Shown: one piece after another, positions 23,259 to 35,536 of the stretch
How positions within the stretch are numbered: position 1 is the first letter of the stretch
Layout: every line of letters starts with the position of its first letter
Origin: Paraspadella gotoi
Taxonomy: Eukaryota > Chaetognatha
Reading direction: 5' to 3'
NCBI GenBank assembly: GCA_051294375.1
Contig: CM119270.1
Span: forward strand, 10,252,808 to 10,316,807
Length of the DNA: 64,000 nt
Made by a program: the position numbers and the translations under genes
The notes under the pieces: model-generated
The model's input: only the letters and a program-made list of their open reading frames with translations
What the model was told of the DNA's origin: nothing
Databases searched by the model: none

Positions 23259-23294
23259 CTCGCCCATTTTTTGACTAAAACCCTTTTTTCAGTG

Positions 23295-24227
23295 TAGTTA
23301 TCATTATAATCTGGCTAATGCTAAATACAGATCTGCTCAAAAAAAAGTTTAAACTTTGAACTCCCTACTATCTCGCTTGTCTGTCGTCCTATTAATTAAA
23401 AATAAATTTTTATTAAAAATAAAATATCTTTCATCCGAGCCCATGACGAGGTTTTTAGGCTAAATATTATAGAAGCTGTGCTAAAATAAAAAAAAGGATC
23501 AAAAATTTGTCTTATAATTCCCTTTTTTTTTTGTAGAAAAATTTTTTTTATCCATCTTTGTTTTTTGTTTTTTTGTGTTTTTTTACCATGGAAACTTCAA
23601 AACAGCTGATCCTCAAAAGGAAAGCTGCAATAGTTGAGATTTGGAAGGGGGGTTTGTCAAGATATAGGATCGCCAGACAGTTTTATTTCCTTCTAACAAC
23701 CATCTGCAGAGTTGTCAACTAATTTGAAGCAACTGGACACCTTGGACGAGCTGTTGGAAGCAGGCGGCCTTGCATATCCACGGAGAGTGAGAACGATGAC
23801 GTGGATAGTCTCGCAATTCAAGATTGTAAGGTTTCTGTAAGCCAGTTAGAAAAAAATGGAGAGAAGAGGAAGTGTTGCCAGTCTTTCAACAGTGAATGGG
23901 CGGCTTTTCATGGAGGATAGAGCTCTTGGATACAAAGCTAAAACCACTCAAAAATGTCATGAGGAAAATGGGATCGAGGTGCTCAAAGTTGGCCCGGAAA
24001 CTCACCTGACTGCAATTTCATCAAAAATGTTTGGTCAAGGATGAAAAGGGATATTTTACAGTATAACGCCATGACAGTCAACAAATTCTAAAAAAATTTA
24101 AAATGAATTTGGGGAGCTGAACCCTTCATATTTGTGCAGCCCCTACAACTCTCTCCTTCATTGCAGGGAGGTGGTGCTGGAAGCAAATAGTGGTCTGACA
24201 ACGTATTAACTAACTTTATCATAACTA
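23295..24227 (+). mobile_element. Deleted Tc1/mariner-type transposon, copy in arm B
   Basis: It is bounded by TAGTTATCATTATAATC at the left and the inverted related motif (TAGTTATGATAAAG on the minus strand) at the right. It contains one disrupted transposase frame. The length is about 0.93 kb. The TA at both termini is compatible with the TA target preference of the superfamily, but the exact ends are inferred. Confidence 0.5.
23588..24088 (+). pseudogene. Tc1/mariner transposase remnant (arm B)
   Basis: It starts at ATG in a good context (accATGG). Residues 1 to about 45 form the N-terminal helix-turn-helix region (motifs KRKAAIVEIWKGG and YRIARQF), then a stop, then ATGHLGRAVGSRRP, resembling the GRPR-box linker of the family. 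Further on, a second segment carries MEDRA and KAKTTQKCHEENGIEVL, the region of the second catalytic acidic residue. After a frameshift comes PGNSPDCNFIKNVWSRMKRD, the conserved C-terminal block. The first catalytic aspartate and much of the catalytic core are absent, and there are at least three stops or shifts. The superfamily assignment is solid; Tc1 versus mariner is not resolved. It cannot encode active transposase. Confidence 0.7.
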
Positions 24228-24412
24228 TTAAACTTTTTTTTGATGGTTCGCTGTCGTCCTTGTCGTCCTTGTCGTCGTCGTCGTCGTCGTCGTGGGTTGT
24301 CGTCTTCCTCGTCCTTGAGGCCAAAAGCGACAAAGAAAAGCAAAACACGAGAAAGTCTGATTTTGAGGGCGTCTAAGAAAACATCAACACGGATATTTCA
24401 TCTGGAGAGAGG

Positions 24413-24841
24413 NNNNNNNNNNNNNNNNNNNNNNNNNNNNNNNNNNNNNNNNNNNNNNNNNNNNNNNNNNNNNNNNNNNNNNNNNNNNNNNNNNNNNNNN
24501 NNNNNNNNNNNNNNNNNNNNNNNNNNNNNNNNNNNNNNNNNNNNNNNNNNNNNNNNNNNNNNNNNNNNNNNNNNNNNNNNNNNNNNNNNNNNNNNNNNNN
24601 NNNNNNNNNNNNNNNNNNNNNNNNNNNNNNNNNNNNNNNNNNNNNNNNNNNNNNNNNNNNNNNNNNNNNNNNNNNNNNNNNNNNNNNNNNNNNNNNNNNN
24701 NNNNNNNNNNNNNNNNNNNNNNNNNNNNNNNNNNNNNNNNNNNNNNNNNNNNNNNNNNNNNNNNNNNNNNNNNNNNNNNNNNNNNNNNNNNNNNNNNNNN
24801 NNNNNNNNNNNNNNNNNNNNNNNNNNNNNNNNNNNNNNNNN
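24413..24841. other. Assembly gap (429 N)
   Basis: By alignment to arm A the gap should contain the GA-rich and A/T-rich sequence found at 18,556-19,118. Confidence 0.9.
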
Positions 24842-24869
24842 TTTTTTCCTATTTTTGTCTCGGTTTTCC

Positions 24870-25160
24870 ATCGCCGCCGCTAAACTTCGGTGGCTCCATC
24901 GTCGGCGTCATTAAACTTCATCGCCACTTCCGGTGGATGATGCCGCCGCCGCCGACACCGCCGTCTTCTCTCCCGCCCCCCCTAAAGCCGTAAACCAGTC
25001 AACAGCGGCGCGAAGAGCTGACAATCTTCGGGCTGACGATGGCAGCGTCTCAGACTTGACGAGAAGAGGGGAGAGGGTCGGGATTCGGGGTTTGGACGAG
25101 GGACTCTGGGCGAGGGGGGGTCTCCGGGGTCGCTCGATTGACGTGGCGCACTTAGGATAA
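24870..25160 (+). CDS. Weak coding candidate in duplicated GC-rich island
   Basis: From GTGGATGATGCC a 75-codon plus frame (MDDAAAADTAVFSPAPPKAV and onward) ends in TAA at 25,160. Its first half has many C-ending codons. Neither arm A nor arm C keeps it open; in C it is cut short after about 60 codons by indels. If arm C contains sequencing errors, the frame could still be genuine. No homologue is recognised. Confidence 0.15.
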
Positions 25161-25337
25161 AATTCTTTGAGGTGGACGAGAGTAATTAAGAGTTAGAAAG
25201 AATGAAAACGAGGAAAAGAAAAAAAGAAAAAGAAAAAGAGGAATTTTATTACAAAGCGGAATGAACAATGGAGTTCATTTCTTTGTCATAAATAGACAGA
25301 ACTAAGTTTAGGGGAGACTTTTTAGCTTGGTTATGAC

Positions 25338-25375
<38 letters not shown>

Positions 25376-26190
25376 TACTCCTGCTCTCTCATGCTCTCTG
25401 AAATCGCGTTATCGGTCGTTGCCCATAATCGGCGTTCGGGCGGAAGAAACCGTCTCGCAAGACGGTCGTCTTTATCGTCCGTCCGTCGTCACGTCGTTGT
25501 CCTCGTCGTCGATATTCTCGACATCTTCATCGACCATAATGCTTTTTTTAAATTTTTTTATCGAAATCGTTATTTGACTCGAATGTTGTCTTGCTATTAG
25601 TTCAGCTTTGTATTAAATGAAATTTTCAACATGTTTTTCATTCCTCTTTTTTTTTCGACCGCGTCCTTTCTTCGATCTTCAAAGATGGTAAGTTTTAAAA
25701 ATAATCTTCTTTGGGTGAGTTAGTTCTTTGTTATGGAATCCAAAAAAAAAAAAACAAAAAAAACATTCGATCAGGTATTATTTTTTTGCTCTGATCCCAA
25801 AAACCTTCCCTACATTTTTCTTGAAATCGAAAAATTCCCTTCCCGACCCCTTACTCTCTCCCTCCTTCCCGACCCCTTACTCTCTCCCTCCTTCCAAAAG
25901 CCAAATCCCCGACCCTCGATTATGAACATCATTGAATCTCTCTCGACGAGTTCCAACGAGAAACAATCTTCTTTCGCGGATTTTTGGGGATCAATCGATT
26001 GCGAGGATAGAGAGCGAGACGCGGAGCTAGAAAGAGAGAGAGAGGGAGAAAGAGAGTGTCGTGATCCTTTTTGATTGGAAGGCTGAGAGTTTTTCGAATC
26101 TCTGAGCTTCTTTCTCCAAATCCTCCTTCATGATGTTGCATCCCCATTCGGTTTGGAGCCTCGAGGGGGCCCCGTCTCACTCACTGATAC

Positions 26191-29100
26191 ATAGAGCTGT
26201 TGATAATTATGAAAATCTGTTGACTTTGTAAATACCAAGATTTTTCAACAACGCTATTGCTTGGAAAGCACGATTGCTCTTAATTTGAGTCTGTTGGGAA
26301 AGAGTGGAGCTGTTAAAGAGTTTTGGTGGAAGAGTGGCATAGGTGTCATCAATGCGAATAACCAAAAGTTCACTCGGTAGAAAGAAGGCACGAATCCTTG
26401 GGAATCAATTCCTCTTTGCACCAGAGCAAGCTTCTTGATATGGTTACAGGACGAGGCACCTTATTGAACACTTGAGACCTGTAGGGCATGATAGTCTTCT
26501 GTCGTGACGACGACGTTAAATTTAGCTATTCAATACTTCTGTATAAAGGGGTTTGGGTTTGTTCAAGGCGTCTTCAAATGTGATAGTTAATTGACAGTTT
26601 TTATGTGAGAATGATTCAGGCACAGTCATGAGATCAGATTCTGGCATCTTGAATGGAACACGAGAGGAGAGCATGACAGTATAAACACTGTAATCACTAT
26701 CGATCAGTTAAGTTAATCAATTGCACATTGAGTTGTGACTTTCATTGAACATTATGTTGATACCCTTTTCAAGGGAGTGTCTCTTTATTCTCTTAAGTGA
26801 ATGTAGAGTGACTTTCACATTCCAGGATGGTTTTCCTTGACGAACGTACCTGTTATTCAACCCGTTCTTTAACCATTTGAGCATTTGGCGTGAAATTCCT
26901 TTACTTGAGATAGCGCGATTTTATTTCGTCGTCATTGTAATTCAGGATCAACGCCCTCTTCGGATTTTAACCCGAGAAAGTGCTGATTGAATATGCGCCA
27001 GTGAGGTTAGTGTTGCTCACAGGAGATAAAAATGTTACTGAAAGTGTCTCAACTGGGGACAACCTTGGAGTTGGAGTGAACTGAGGGGTTATTAGTTGGA
27101 AGGCATGGGTGTCCATTGAATTCGCACGTGGATTTCTGGTTTTAGCAAAGGAATCTCGTAGCTCTCCTATCAAGGTTTCTGCGCTGTTATGATTAGGGCC
27201 ACTGAATTGCACACTGTACTTTATTGTCCGCTCCTAATATCTTACTTAACCCTTCTTCAATCTCTTCAGAGCCTTGGAAAGGCGTCCGGAAGTCCTCACG
27301 GCTGAGATGATTAGTTTTTTGGCACGTGATTATTTTTCTAATTTCAGCTTGGAGAATTATAGAGAGAGGTTAAAACAGTCTTCGTGACATATATTTGGCC
27401 CTTGAGTTACCATTTGCGGGTTTGAGATTCGTTGGAGGCGCAGTTGTGAATCGTTGGCAATTTGACGAATTAATTAACACGAACATTTTACGAGCCTTGT
27501 CCTGGGTGTTTGGTCTTGCATACTCAAGCTTGTCAATTACCAATATCGTAATTTGAATGTAATAGAGGCAGTATCCTTGTTTACAACCACGCTTCTTTAC
27601 CGTAATTAACTCTTGTAAGCGCCAGGTTAATCACATCTTATCAAGTTTTATCTCGGGCGTCGGAAGTATGATAAAGGCATTTCAGGGTTCTTTTTGACTT
27701 CTTCACTTATATTTCGTCACATTCAGTTGTTTTATTGTTTGCCGAGTTAGTGTTGAGGTATGGAATTTTCCGGCGAGTTCTCCGGTGTCGAGGGCTTTGT
27801 GAATTCTATTGCGATCTATTGTATGAGGACGAATTTGCGATCACTTGCCTTTCTCTGAAAACAGTTTAAAGTCGATTGATGTAGTTTCGCAGGGTGATGT
27901 GAATTCTAAGGGTAGGACTAGATTGTTTTAATATACGCAGTGTAACGTTGGGGTAATTACATTTTGATATTAGGTGGAATAATTACTAGACTCTAACGTA
28001 TGTATGACGGAGCAAGTTCGAAAGGTCGAAAGCAGCCATACCTCTTGAGGGACCCGTACGTAAGGACACCCCTATTTGTTCTAACGAAAACTTGGCACAG
28101 CCAAGAACTTATTTTTAACAAGGAATTTTTGGGGATGTAAATATGAGAGTTGTCTTGTTACCTTCTTATTTTCGAGGAAGGAAAGTTGAGAAAAATCCCT
28201 AATCAGAAGTTAGAAAAAGAGAAATCGTGGGACCACTGCATGCGATCATTTAATGGAGTCGCGGAAGGGGTAATGGTTGCCAGTCCATCACGGCCTACCC
28301 GCACTCTATCTGTTTTTTCTTTCTTCTTTTGTTTTTGTCATCAGCTGAATATGGGTGCGGCTTCGGTTGGCATCTGTTTTTTCAACTATTAGAGTATATC
28401 AAGAAGAGTAGGGGATGAAGGCAGATCGAGATGGGTACAGTAAGTAGAGCGCAGAAGCTCCCATTATCCAACTGCATACATTACAGGAGTAGTTAGTGAG
28501 ATTTAATTTTACCGTTTGGTAATCTGAAGGGAAAAGACTCATATATCCGGTTCACGATAGGGGCATGCGAGAGAGAGAGAGAAGAGGAGCAGAGAGCCGA
28601 GAGAGTAGCAGATGTAGACGCACGTCGACTAAATAACTAATGCCATTTGCGTCTTTAATGAGGTAGATATTATGGGTAATGGTTAAGAAGAAAATCTTAA
28701 GTATGTGAAGTATCCCAAGCGAGTCAATAAACTTTACACACTATTCGCGAGCATTTCTTTCAACATGTTCGTCAGTATAGAACTCATGTATGAAACTGCT
28801 AGACTTTAAGTTATTTTACATCACTACATAAAAATCGTCAATAAATAAGCACACTGAGAGTAATTTATGAAGTTATTCAAAAATGGTTAGAAATATGATT
28901 TGTTATTAGTATGCATGTATCATATCAAACGCCATCCAGGGCTTACCAGCAAACGGGTCACACATGCCTCCACCGCAGAATAATATATATCTACAGAATA
29001 ACCAGCAGGAAGTCGGTTTAAGGTGATATTTTTCAATAGCATGAAAATTTAACCCACGTACTTCCCCTTGGCGGAGTCAGAGTACGCTGAAAGACCTACA

Positions 29101-31162
29101 TTCGTCAATTTTGTTCTCATCAGCGAACGACCTCCCGATACCGCCCCTGTTCGCAGTGGAGAATGTTCATGGGTGGAGAACTCAGGCCGACAATGCTTAC
29201 CACCTCCCGGCGCTACTACCAAACAGGACCTCGTCTCCCTCAGTGCAGCAGGGGAGAGGTGGTAATAGAGCTTCGGAAGCAAGAGTTGGTCTTTCGACAA
29301 ACAGGCTAATTAGGGACTTAGAATAAGCTGAGCACTCAAAAAGATACCTTCTAGCTTGAGACTCATTTGCAGAGCATTCCTATTGACAGAAGATGGAAGG
29401 ATTGGCATAATTTGCTCCTTGGGTTCGATGTCCAGGAATACGACGGCCGATAAGTTCCTCCATAAAAAGAACTCTCATTTTTTCTGGAGCTTAAGCAAAC
29501 TCCACTGTACCTCTTGCTCGCTTATATCTTGCAGACTAAGGCTTTCCTCACAGTGTAGACTGGGAGGTTCAGGTACCTGTTCGCACCTCTGTCGTGGCCG
29601 CTATCGAGTCGACTTGTCTGTTCCGCTGTCGTCGTCTTGTGGTCGTCGTGGGGTAATGTCAAGTCACTGGTTCTGATTTGTTCGGGAGGTTTCCTCAGTC
29701 TGCTAGGATTAAGTAAAGGACATGCCCGAGAGGAATATTCCATTCGAACCGCAGAAAGGAAGAGAGGAAGGACCGATTTAGAAAGCACAAGGCCTGGAGG
29801 AGAAAATGAAAAAACGAAACAGACGAGAAAACGACAAACGAAATATTCGATCGATACTCACTGTGCAAAAGCAAAAGGGCAACAAACCAGAGCGACTGCA
29901 CACCATATTTATCAAGACGTACTCTAACACGCCTTGTTAAAAGGACAATCGAGAGCGTTTTCTATTGTCGTCCGTATTTGTCTTCGCTGTTTGTGTCGTT
30001 TATTCTAGCGACACGACATATAGCTTCTATATTTTATTTACTTGTGACGCCAGTATTAGACTAAAAAAAATACAAAGCCTTACTGATTTCAATCCGTTGC
30101 GAGATCCGCTTCGAGAAGCGTTTGTGAGAGCATGGTGTGTCAATATCCGCGCACAAGTATCTTAATCAGTCCCTTGGAAGCTTGTCCAAAAAAGACACAT
30201 TTTACAGTTAAAAGAAAAGAACCTCTCGAATCATGACTGAACGACGGACGAACGAATGATACTGAATCGATAAGCTCCAACTCCACAAGTTAATTAATGC
30301 TTTTTATTTAATTTAATCAGCCGAAAAAAATGAACGACAGGAGGTCGTTAAAGAAAGACGTTCAAAACGTTACTTAAAGGCCGCCTAAACGAGGTAGATA
30401 AGCGTCATTATAGTCCGTGTTTCCTCATTTTTTTTCGCTTTCATTCAGGTGATCAAAAACTAAGAAAAACTAGAAAGAAAAAAACTCTCACTCGTTTGGT
30501 AGTTTTGGGCCTTGTCACTACTCCACCGGCAATTTTTATATCGAATATTCCTATCTCTATTCAACAGTCGTGTCAGTCATCAGTCACCCCAGTCTCGCCC
30601 CGTTTCATTCCATTAACCCGAACGACTTAATCACTGAATCAAGAATTTTCGTGTTTTATGCTTTCAATCCATTATTTTCAGTATCTTGCCCTTCTTTTTT
30701 CTTATTCCCCGTTTAATAGCACCGCTTTTGCCGAAATGATACATACGAATTCGCTTTAAACATGTTATTTTATTCATAACATCAATTTTATCCTTATTTC
30801 CCCCTGTAGCGTCCATAAATGTCCCACCCTCTTTTCGGACGGGAAAGAGTACGGTTGTTTTTTTCTTTGATTGTCGAGAGGCAATATCCGCGAGATCAGG
30901 CCCTCGAGACGAAATCTGCAAGGCGGTACGGTTGGGGAGGAGGAGGAGGCTATAGATGAGAGAGAGTAGAGACGAAGGAGTTTGCGTTGTTAATTCCAAT
31001 ATGATCTTCCTATACATTATTCATCAGTTTTACTCTCCTATTTTTCATATGTTTTCTCTCTCTCCTATCTTTCCTTTCGTTGTCGCCTGGAGAGCAGTAT
31101 CGAGTGACGAGCAGATCGATCTACGAGAAGAGAGATGCACGAGAGATAGAGTGCTGGTGTTG

Positions 31163-31203
<41 letters not shown>

Positions 31204-31289
31204 CTATCTCTTCTGCCTTCTCTAGCTCTTCTCTCATCATCTTCTATCATCTCTTCTCTCCCCTTAGCAAACGTTCTCGGTCAGCAACT
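26191..31289. other. 5.1-kb block without arm counterpart, no recognised gene
   Basis: Compared with its surroundings this block is nearly free of CT/GA tracts (short ones at 28,567-28,590 and 31,168-31,205) and has more even base composition. The longest frames are about 70-117 codons (for example 29,049-29,300 on -, 29,356-29,676 on +, 30,664-31,017 on -) and none shows a motif I know. It lies between arm B and arm C, whose facing parts duplicate each other. It may be a genuine insertion, a misjoined fragment or error-rich gap fill. Confidence 0.5.
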
Positions 31290-32225
31290 ACATGAGTGCT
31301 GATATGTGCGTCGCCATTACGTGTTCGAAACACAATCGGCCCTATACAGTTTGTGTCTTTCCGCTTCTCTTGCCATGATTAGCATGATCATGATGTCATA
31401 ATTTAGTATCTCCGTCTTCGAACTTCGTCTACTCATTCATTCTCTCCTCTCTCTCTCTCCTCTCTCTCTCTCTCTTCTCTCTCCAGTCTCTCTCTCTTCT
31501 CTCTCTCTTTTTTCTCGTTCCTACTTTGTCTTCGCCTTGCTTCAACCACCATATTCAATATTTATGATGTGAAAGCGAGTGAAATCTATCAGTTCTTAAT
31601 AAATAAACCTCTAATTGTCTCGTTTCATTTGTGAGACCTTTCGTTTTCCCGCCTAATTTTTATCTTGATATTTTTGTCTCGGATTTTCCATCGCCGCCGC
31701 TTAAAACTTCGGTGGCTCATCGTCGGCGTCAATTAAACCTTTCATCGCCACTTCCGGTGGATGATGCCGCCGCCGTCCGACATCCGGCCGTCTTGTCTCT
31801 CCGCCCCCTAAAGCCGTAAACCAGTCAATACAGACGCTGCGCAAGAGCTGACAATCTTCGGTGCTGACGAGGCAGCCGTCTCAGACTTGACGAGAAGGGG
31901 AGTGAGGGTCGGGTATTCGGGTTTTGGACGAGGGACTCTGGGCGAGCGGGGGGTCTGCCGGGGTTCAGCTCCGATTGCACGTGGGCGCACTTTAGGATAA
32001 ATTCTGTTGTGAGGTACTGCACGGAGTAGTAATTAAGGAGTTAGAAAAGCAATGGAAAACGAGGAAAAGAAAAAAAGATAAAGAGAAAAAGCAGAATTTA
32101 TTACAAAGCGGAATGACACATGGCCAGTTTCATTCTTTGTCATAATAGACCAGAACTAAGTTTTAGGGATGACTTTTTAAGCTTGGTTATGACGTCTCCT
32201 CTCTCGATACCGTCTCTCTCTTCTC

Positions 32226-32263
<38 letters not shown>

Positions 32264-34482
32264 CTTCTCTCTCTCTCTTCCTGCTCTCTCATGCTCTCTG
32301 AATCGCGTTCATGGTCGTCCATAATCGGTCGTTCGGGCGAAGAACCGTCTCGCAGACGTCCGGTCTTTATCGCCGTCCGTCGTCGCCGTCGTCGATATTC
32401 TCGGGACAATACTTCATCGACATAATGCTTTTTTTTAAATTTTTTTTATCGAAATCGTTATTTGACTCGAATGTTGTCTTGCCTATTAGTTCACTTTTGT
32501 ATTAAATCGAAATTTTCAACATGTTTTTTCATTCTCTCTTTTCTTTTCGACCGCGTCCCTTCTTCGATCTTCAAAGAGTGGTAAGTTTAAAAATAATCTT
32601 CTTTGGGTTGATGTTAGTTCTTTGTTATTGGAATCCAAAAAAAAAAAACAAAAAAAAAAAACCATTCGATCAAGGTATTATTTTTTGTTGCTCTGATCGC
32701 TCAAAAACCTTCCCTACAGTTTTCTTGAAATCTGAAAATTCCCTTCCCAGTATGCCCTTACTTCTCTCCCTCCTTCCCGCCCCTTACTCTCTCCCTCTCT
32801 TTCCGCAGACCCGCTTACTCTCTCCCTTCCTTTCCAAAAGCAAATCCCCGACCTCGGATTAATGAACATCATTGAATCATCTCTCGACGAGTTCCAACGA
32901 GAAACAATCTTCTTTCGCGGATTGTTTGGGGATCAATCGATTGCGAGGATAGAGAGCGAGACGCGGAGTTGAAAGAACGAGAGAGGGGAGCAGAAAGAGA
33001 GTGTCGTGATGCCTTCTTTGATTGGAAGGCTGAGATGTTTTTCGAATCTCTGAGCTTCATTTCTCCAAATCCTCCTTTCAATGATGTTGCCATCCATCCA
33101 GTTCGGTTTTGGAGCCTCGAGGGGGCCCGTTCACTCCGCGACTTCTCTCTGCTGTCCATCTTCTCTCTCGGTTGTGATCTCTCTCGTCTCGTCTCTCTCT
33201 CTCTCTCTCTCTCTCTGCTCTCTCTCTCTTCTCTTCTCTTGTTACACCNNNNNNNNNNNNNNNNNNNNNNNNNCTCCGTGATTTTTCTCGGTTTTTCCAC
33301 GAGACTCGATGGAACCACAGGTTTCGATTTTCGGGGAGAAATTTTTTATCCGATTATAAAGTTGTGAGGAGGAAGAGGAGGAAGAGGAGGAGGACGAATA
33401 AGAAGTCATAAATCTGGTTATCGCACGACTCATGATACAAATATGGTGTGTGGGATCAAACTTTCTTTTTTAGTCGGATCTGCTTTCAGCAGATCCCGAC
33501 TCTATAATTCACTTTGTCGGTCCTTCGGTCCGCCCCCTCAATCTTGTCGTGCATTCACTTATATCATGTCAGAACATCGAATTATGATAAATTATGCAAA
33601 AAAAAAAAAATGATGTCCGTCCGTCCATCTGTCTGTCTGTCTGTCTGTATGTCCGTCCATCTGTCCGTCCGTCCGTTCGTCTGTCCCACCTTAGCAAAAA
33701 ACACCAATTACTCGTGATTGGATGGATTGATTGGAATGAAATTTTGTGTGTGGGTAGAGAAGTGTGTGATTGAGCTGGATATGAAGTCTCGATGGAATCG
33801 TCCAAGTGGAAATGAGTTTAAATGGAAAAAACAAAAAAATATATTTCTCTATTTGAACACCAATTACTCATGAGTGGATGGGGCGCTTGACTTGAAATTT
33901 TGTATTTGGGTAGAAAAGTGTGTGATTAAACTGGAAATCATCTTTCGATGGAATCGTTTGAGTGGAAATGAGTTTGAATGGAAAAACGAAAAACCTGTTT
34001 CACTATTTGTTTAATGATTATACTTTTATTTATTTTTATATTAAATGTAAATGCAAGATGTATTAATTAATTAAATAATTAATTAGTTAATAAATTAGTC
34101 AATTAATTAATCAATAATTAATTAAACAGTCAATTAATCAATAAATTACTTATTCAATAAATCAATCAAGTTATTTATCTATTAATTAATTATTCAACCA
34201 ATCAATCAAGTCAATCGTTATCGGCATTATTCTCATCGTCGTCATTGCTTTTGTCAAGGTTAGTGACGAAAAGACCTAAAAAACAAACATTAATTAATTA
34301 ATTGCCTAATTAATTAATTAACTTGAATTAATTATTAATTAATTATATAATATAATGATCGTGGGCAGACCCGACATTGTTTGCTCAAACTTGTTTTATG
34401 ATTTTCTTGTAATTTGGGTTAACGCAAAGTTGGCATTCGTTGATTATTACAAAAAGAAGTTAAGCGTTACCGTCCAAGAAGT

Positions 34483-34550
<68 letters not shown>

Positions 34551-35275
34551 TCCTCTCGCTCTCCGTCTATTCTCCAGTTCCCCATAGAAATTGCTGCCAA
34601 TTCTTCTTCGTCATCGCCAACAGTTTCTCACAAGTTTTCAATTCTGTGGAGGGACTTTCTCTCCTGCTTCCAATTTTTTCCTTCTCTCTCTCTCTGTATG
34701 TCTTTCAGTGTTTATCTCTCTCCCACTCTCTCCCAATTTAATTTAATAATGAAAATTTTTCTTAAAGCTCAATTGTTACTTGCTTTCAAATCTGTTCGAT
34801 GCTCGATACTAGATATCAGATATTGTTTCCCTGTTTTATTTTATACAATTTTAACATTTCATCCTCTAGAATTGAATATTCAATCTCTCCCCACAACTTC
34901 TTTTTTCTTTCCATCTTGGATTCTTCTTACTCTTTTTTTCCTCTTTCCATTTTTAAATGAGTCTGATTCTTTAGTTTTTCTCGATATATCGGAAGCGCGT
35001 CTCAATCTTATTTTTTTCCCAACGTTTTATTATTTCTTTTTTTCTTTTTTTTCCGACTTATCTCCCTTCGTCTCATCTTTTTCTGTTTTTCGAATTTGCG
35101 TTTTGAATTTCGAAGATGGCGCTGCGGTTGTTTTCTTCTTTCCATCCACGTCCCCACCTCTCCGCTTTTCCTTACCCGACTCACCCTCTCATCCAAGTCG
35201 AACATAATTTCGTCAAAATCTAAAACCGTGAAAATCGCACGGAGTCTCAATTTCTGAAAAATTCGATTTCTTTTC
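31290..35275 (-). repeat. Palindrome 2, arm C
   Basis: Reverse-complement copy of A from about 18,965 to 14,715. Its first half (31,660-33,140) also repeats arm B (24,842-26,185) in direct orientation. Against B it shows frequent one-base insertions (for example around 31,860-31,990), a long-read error pattern. It contains a 25-N gap (33,249-33,273) and CT tracts (31,440-31,510, 32,198-32,295, 33,175-33,245, 34,485-34,565). Confidence 0.85.
33471..34393 (-). mobile_element. Helentron/Helitron-like element, copy 3
   Basis: The cleanest copy. On the minus strand it runs from caagtttgagcaaacaatg through gtcgggtctgccc, a (TTAA)n-rich segment, two tandem units, a (GGAC)n tract (33,612-33,690 on +), the gcataatttatcataattcg block and the terminal hairpin (33,473-33,500), then CTAAA. 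It is 0.92 kb and non-coding. It is the inverted counterpart of copy 2. Confidence 0.55.
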
Positions 35276-35324
35276 CTCTCTCCCTCTCTCGTTCTCTCTC
35301 TCTTTCCCTCTCTCTCTCCCTCTC

Positions 35325-35365
<41 letters not shown>

Positions 35366-35495
35366 CTGCCCCCACCCAAAATCCTACCCACGAAACTTTT
35401 CTCGTCTCCAACGAAAGTTTATTTCGCGGCCCCAAAAATTGAGACGATTTTCACTTTTCACAGATTATGGGCGGGGGAAATGAGAAGAGAGAGAG

Positions 35496-35536
<41 letters not shown>

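Larger units (their letters stand above)
22790..26190 (-). repeat. Palindrome 2, arm B
   Basis: Reverse-complement copy of A from about 20,700 down to 17,065. It starts in a GA tract (22,795-22,930) and stops at 26,185-26,190, just where A enters a GA tract (17,060). An N gap at 24,413-24,841 (429 N) stands in for the 18,556-19,118 segment of A, about 560 bp. Confidence 0.85.

Noticed and set aside
29049-29300. Complementary 83- and 65-codon ORFs on both strands with His/Pro/Gly-rich sequence
   Set aside because: No motif I recognise, lies in the error-prone 5.1-kb block, and both strands are open. Left inside the block description.
24842-33140. Direct repeats (24,842-26,185 and 31,660-33,140) as long terminal repeats of a retrotransposon around the 5.1-kb block
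   Set aside because: The repeats are parts of longer arms that continue beyond the block and match arm A. No primer binding site, polypurine tract or gag-pol frame is visible.
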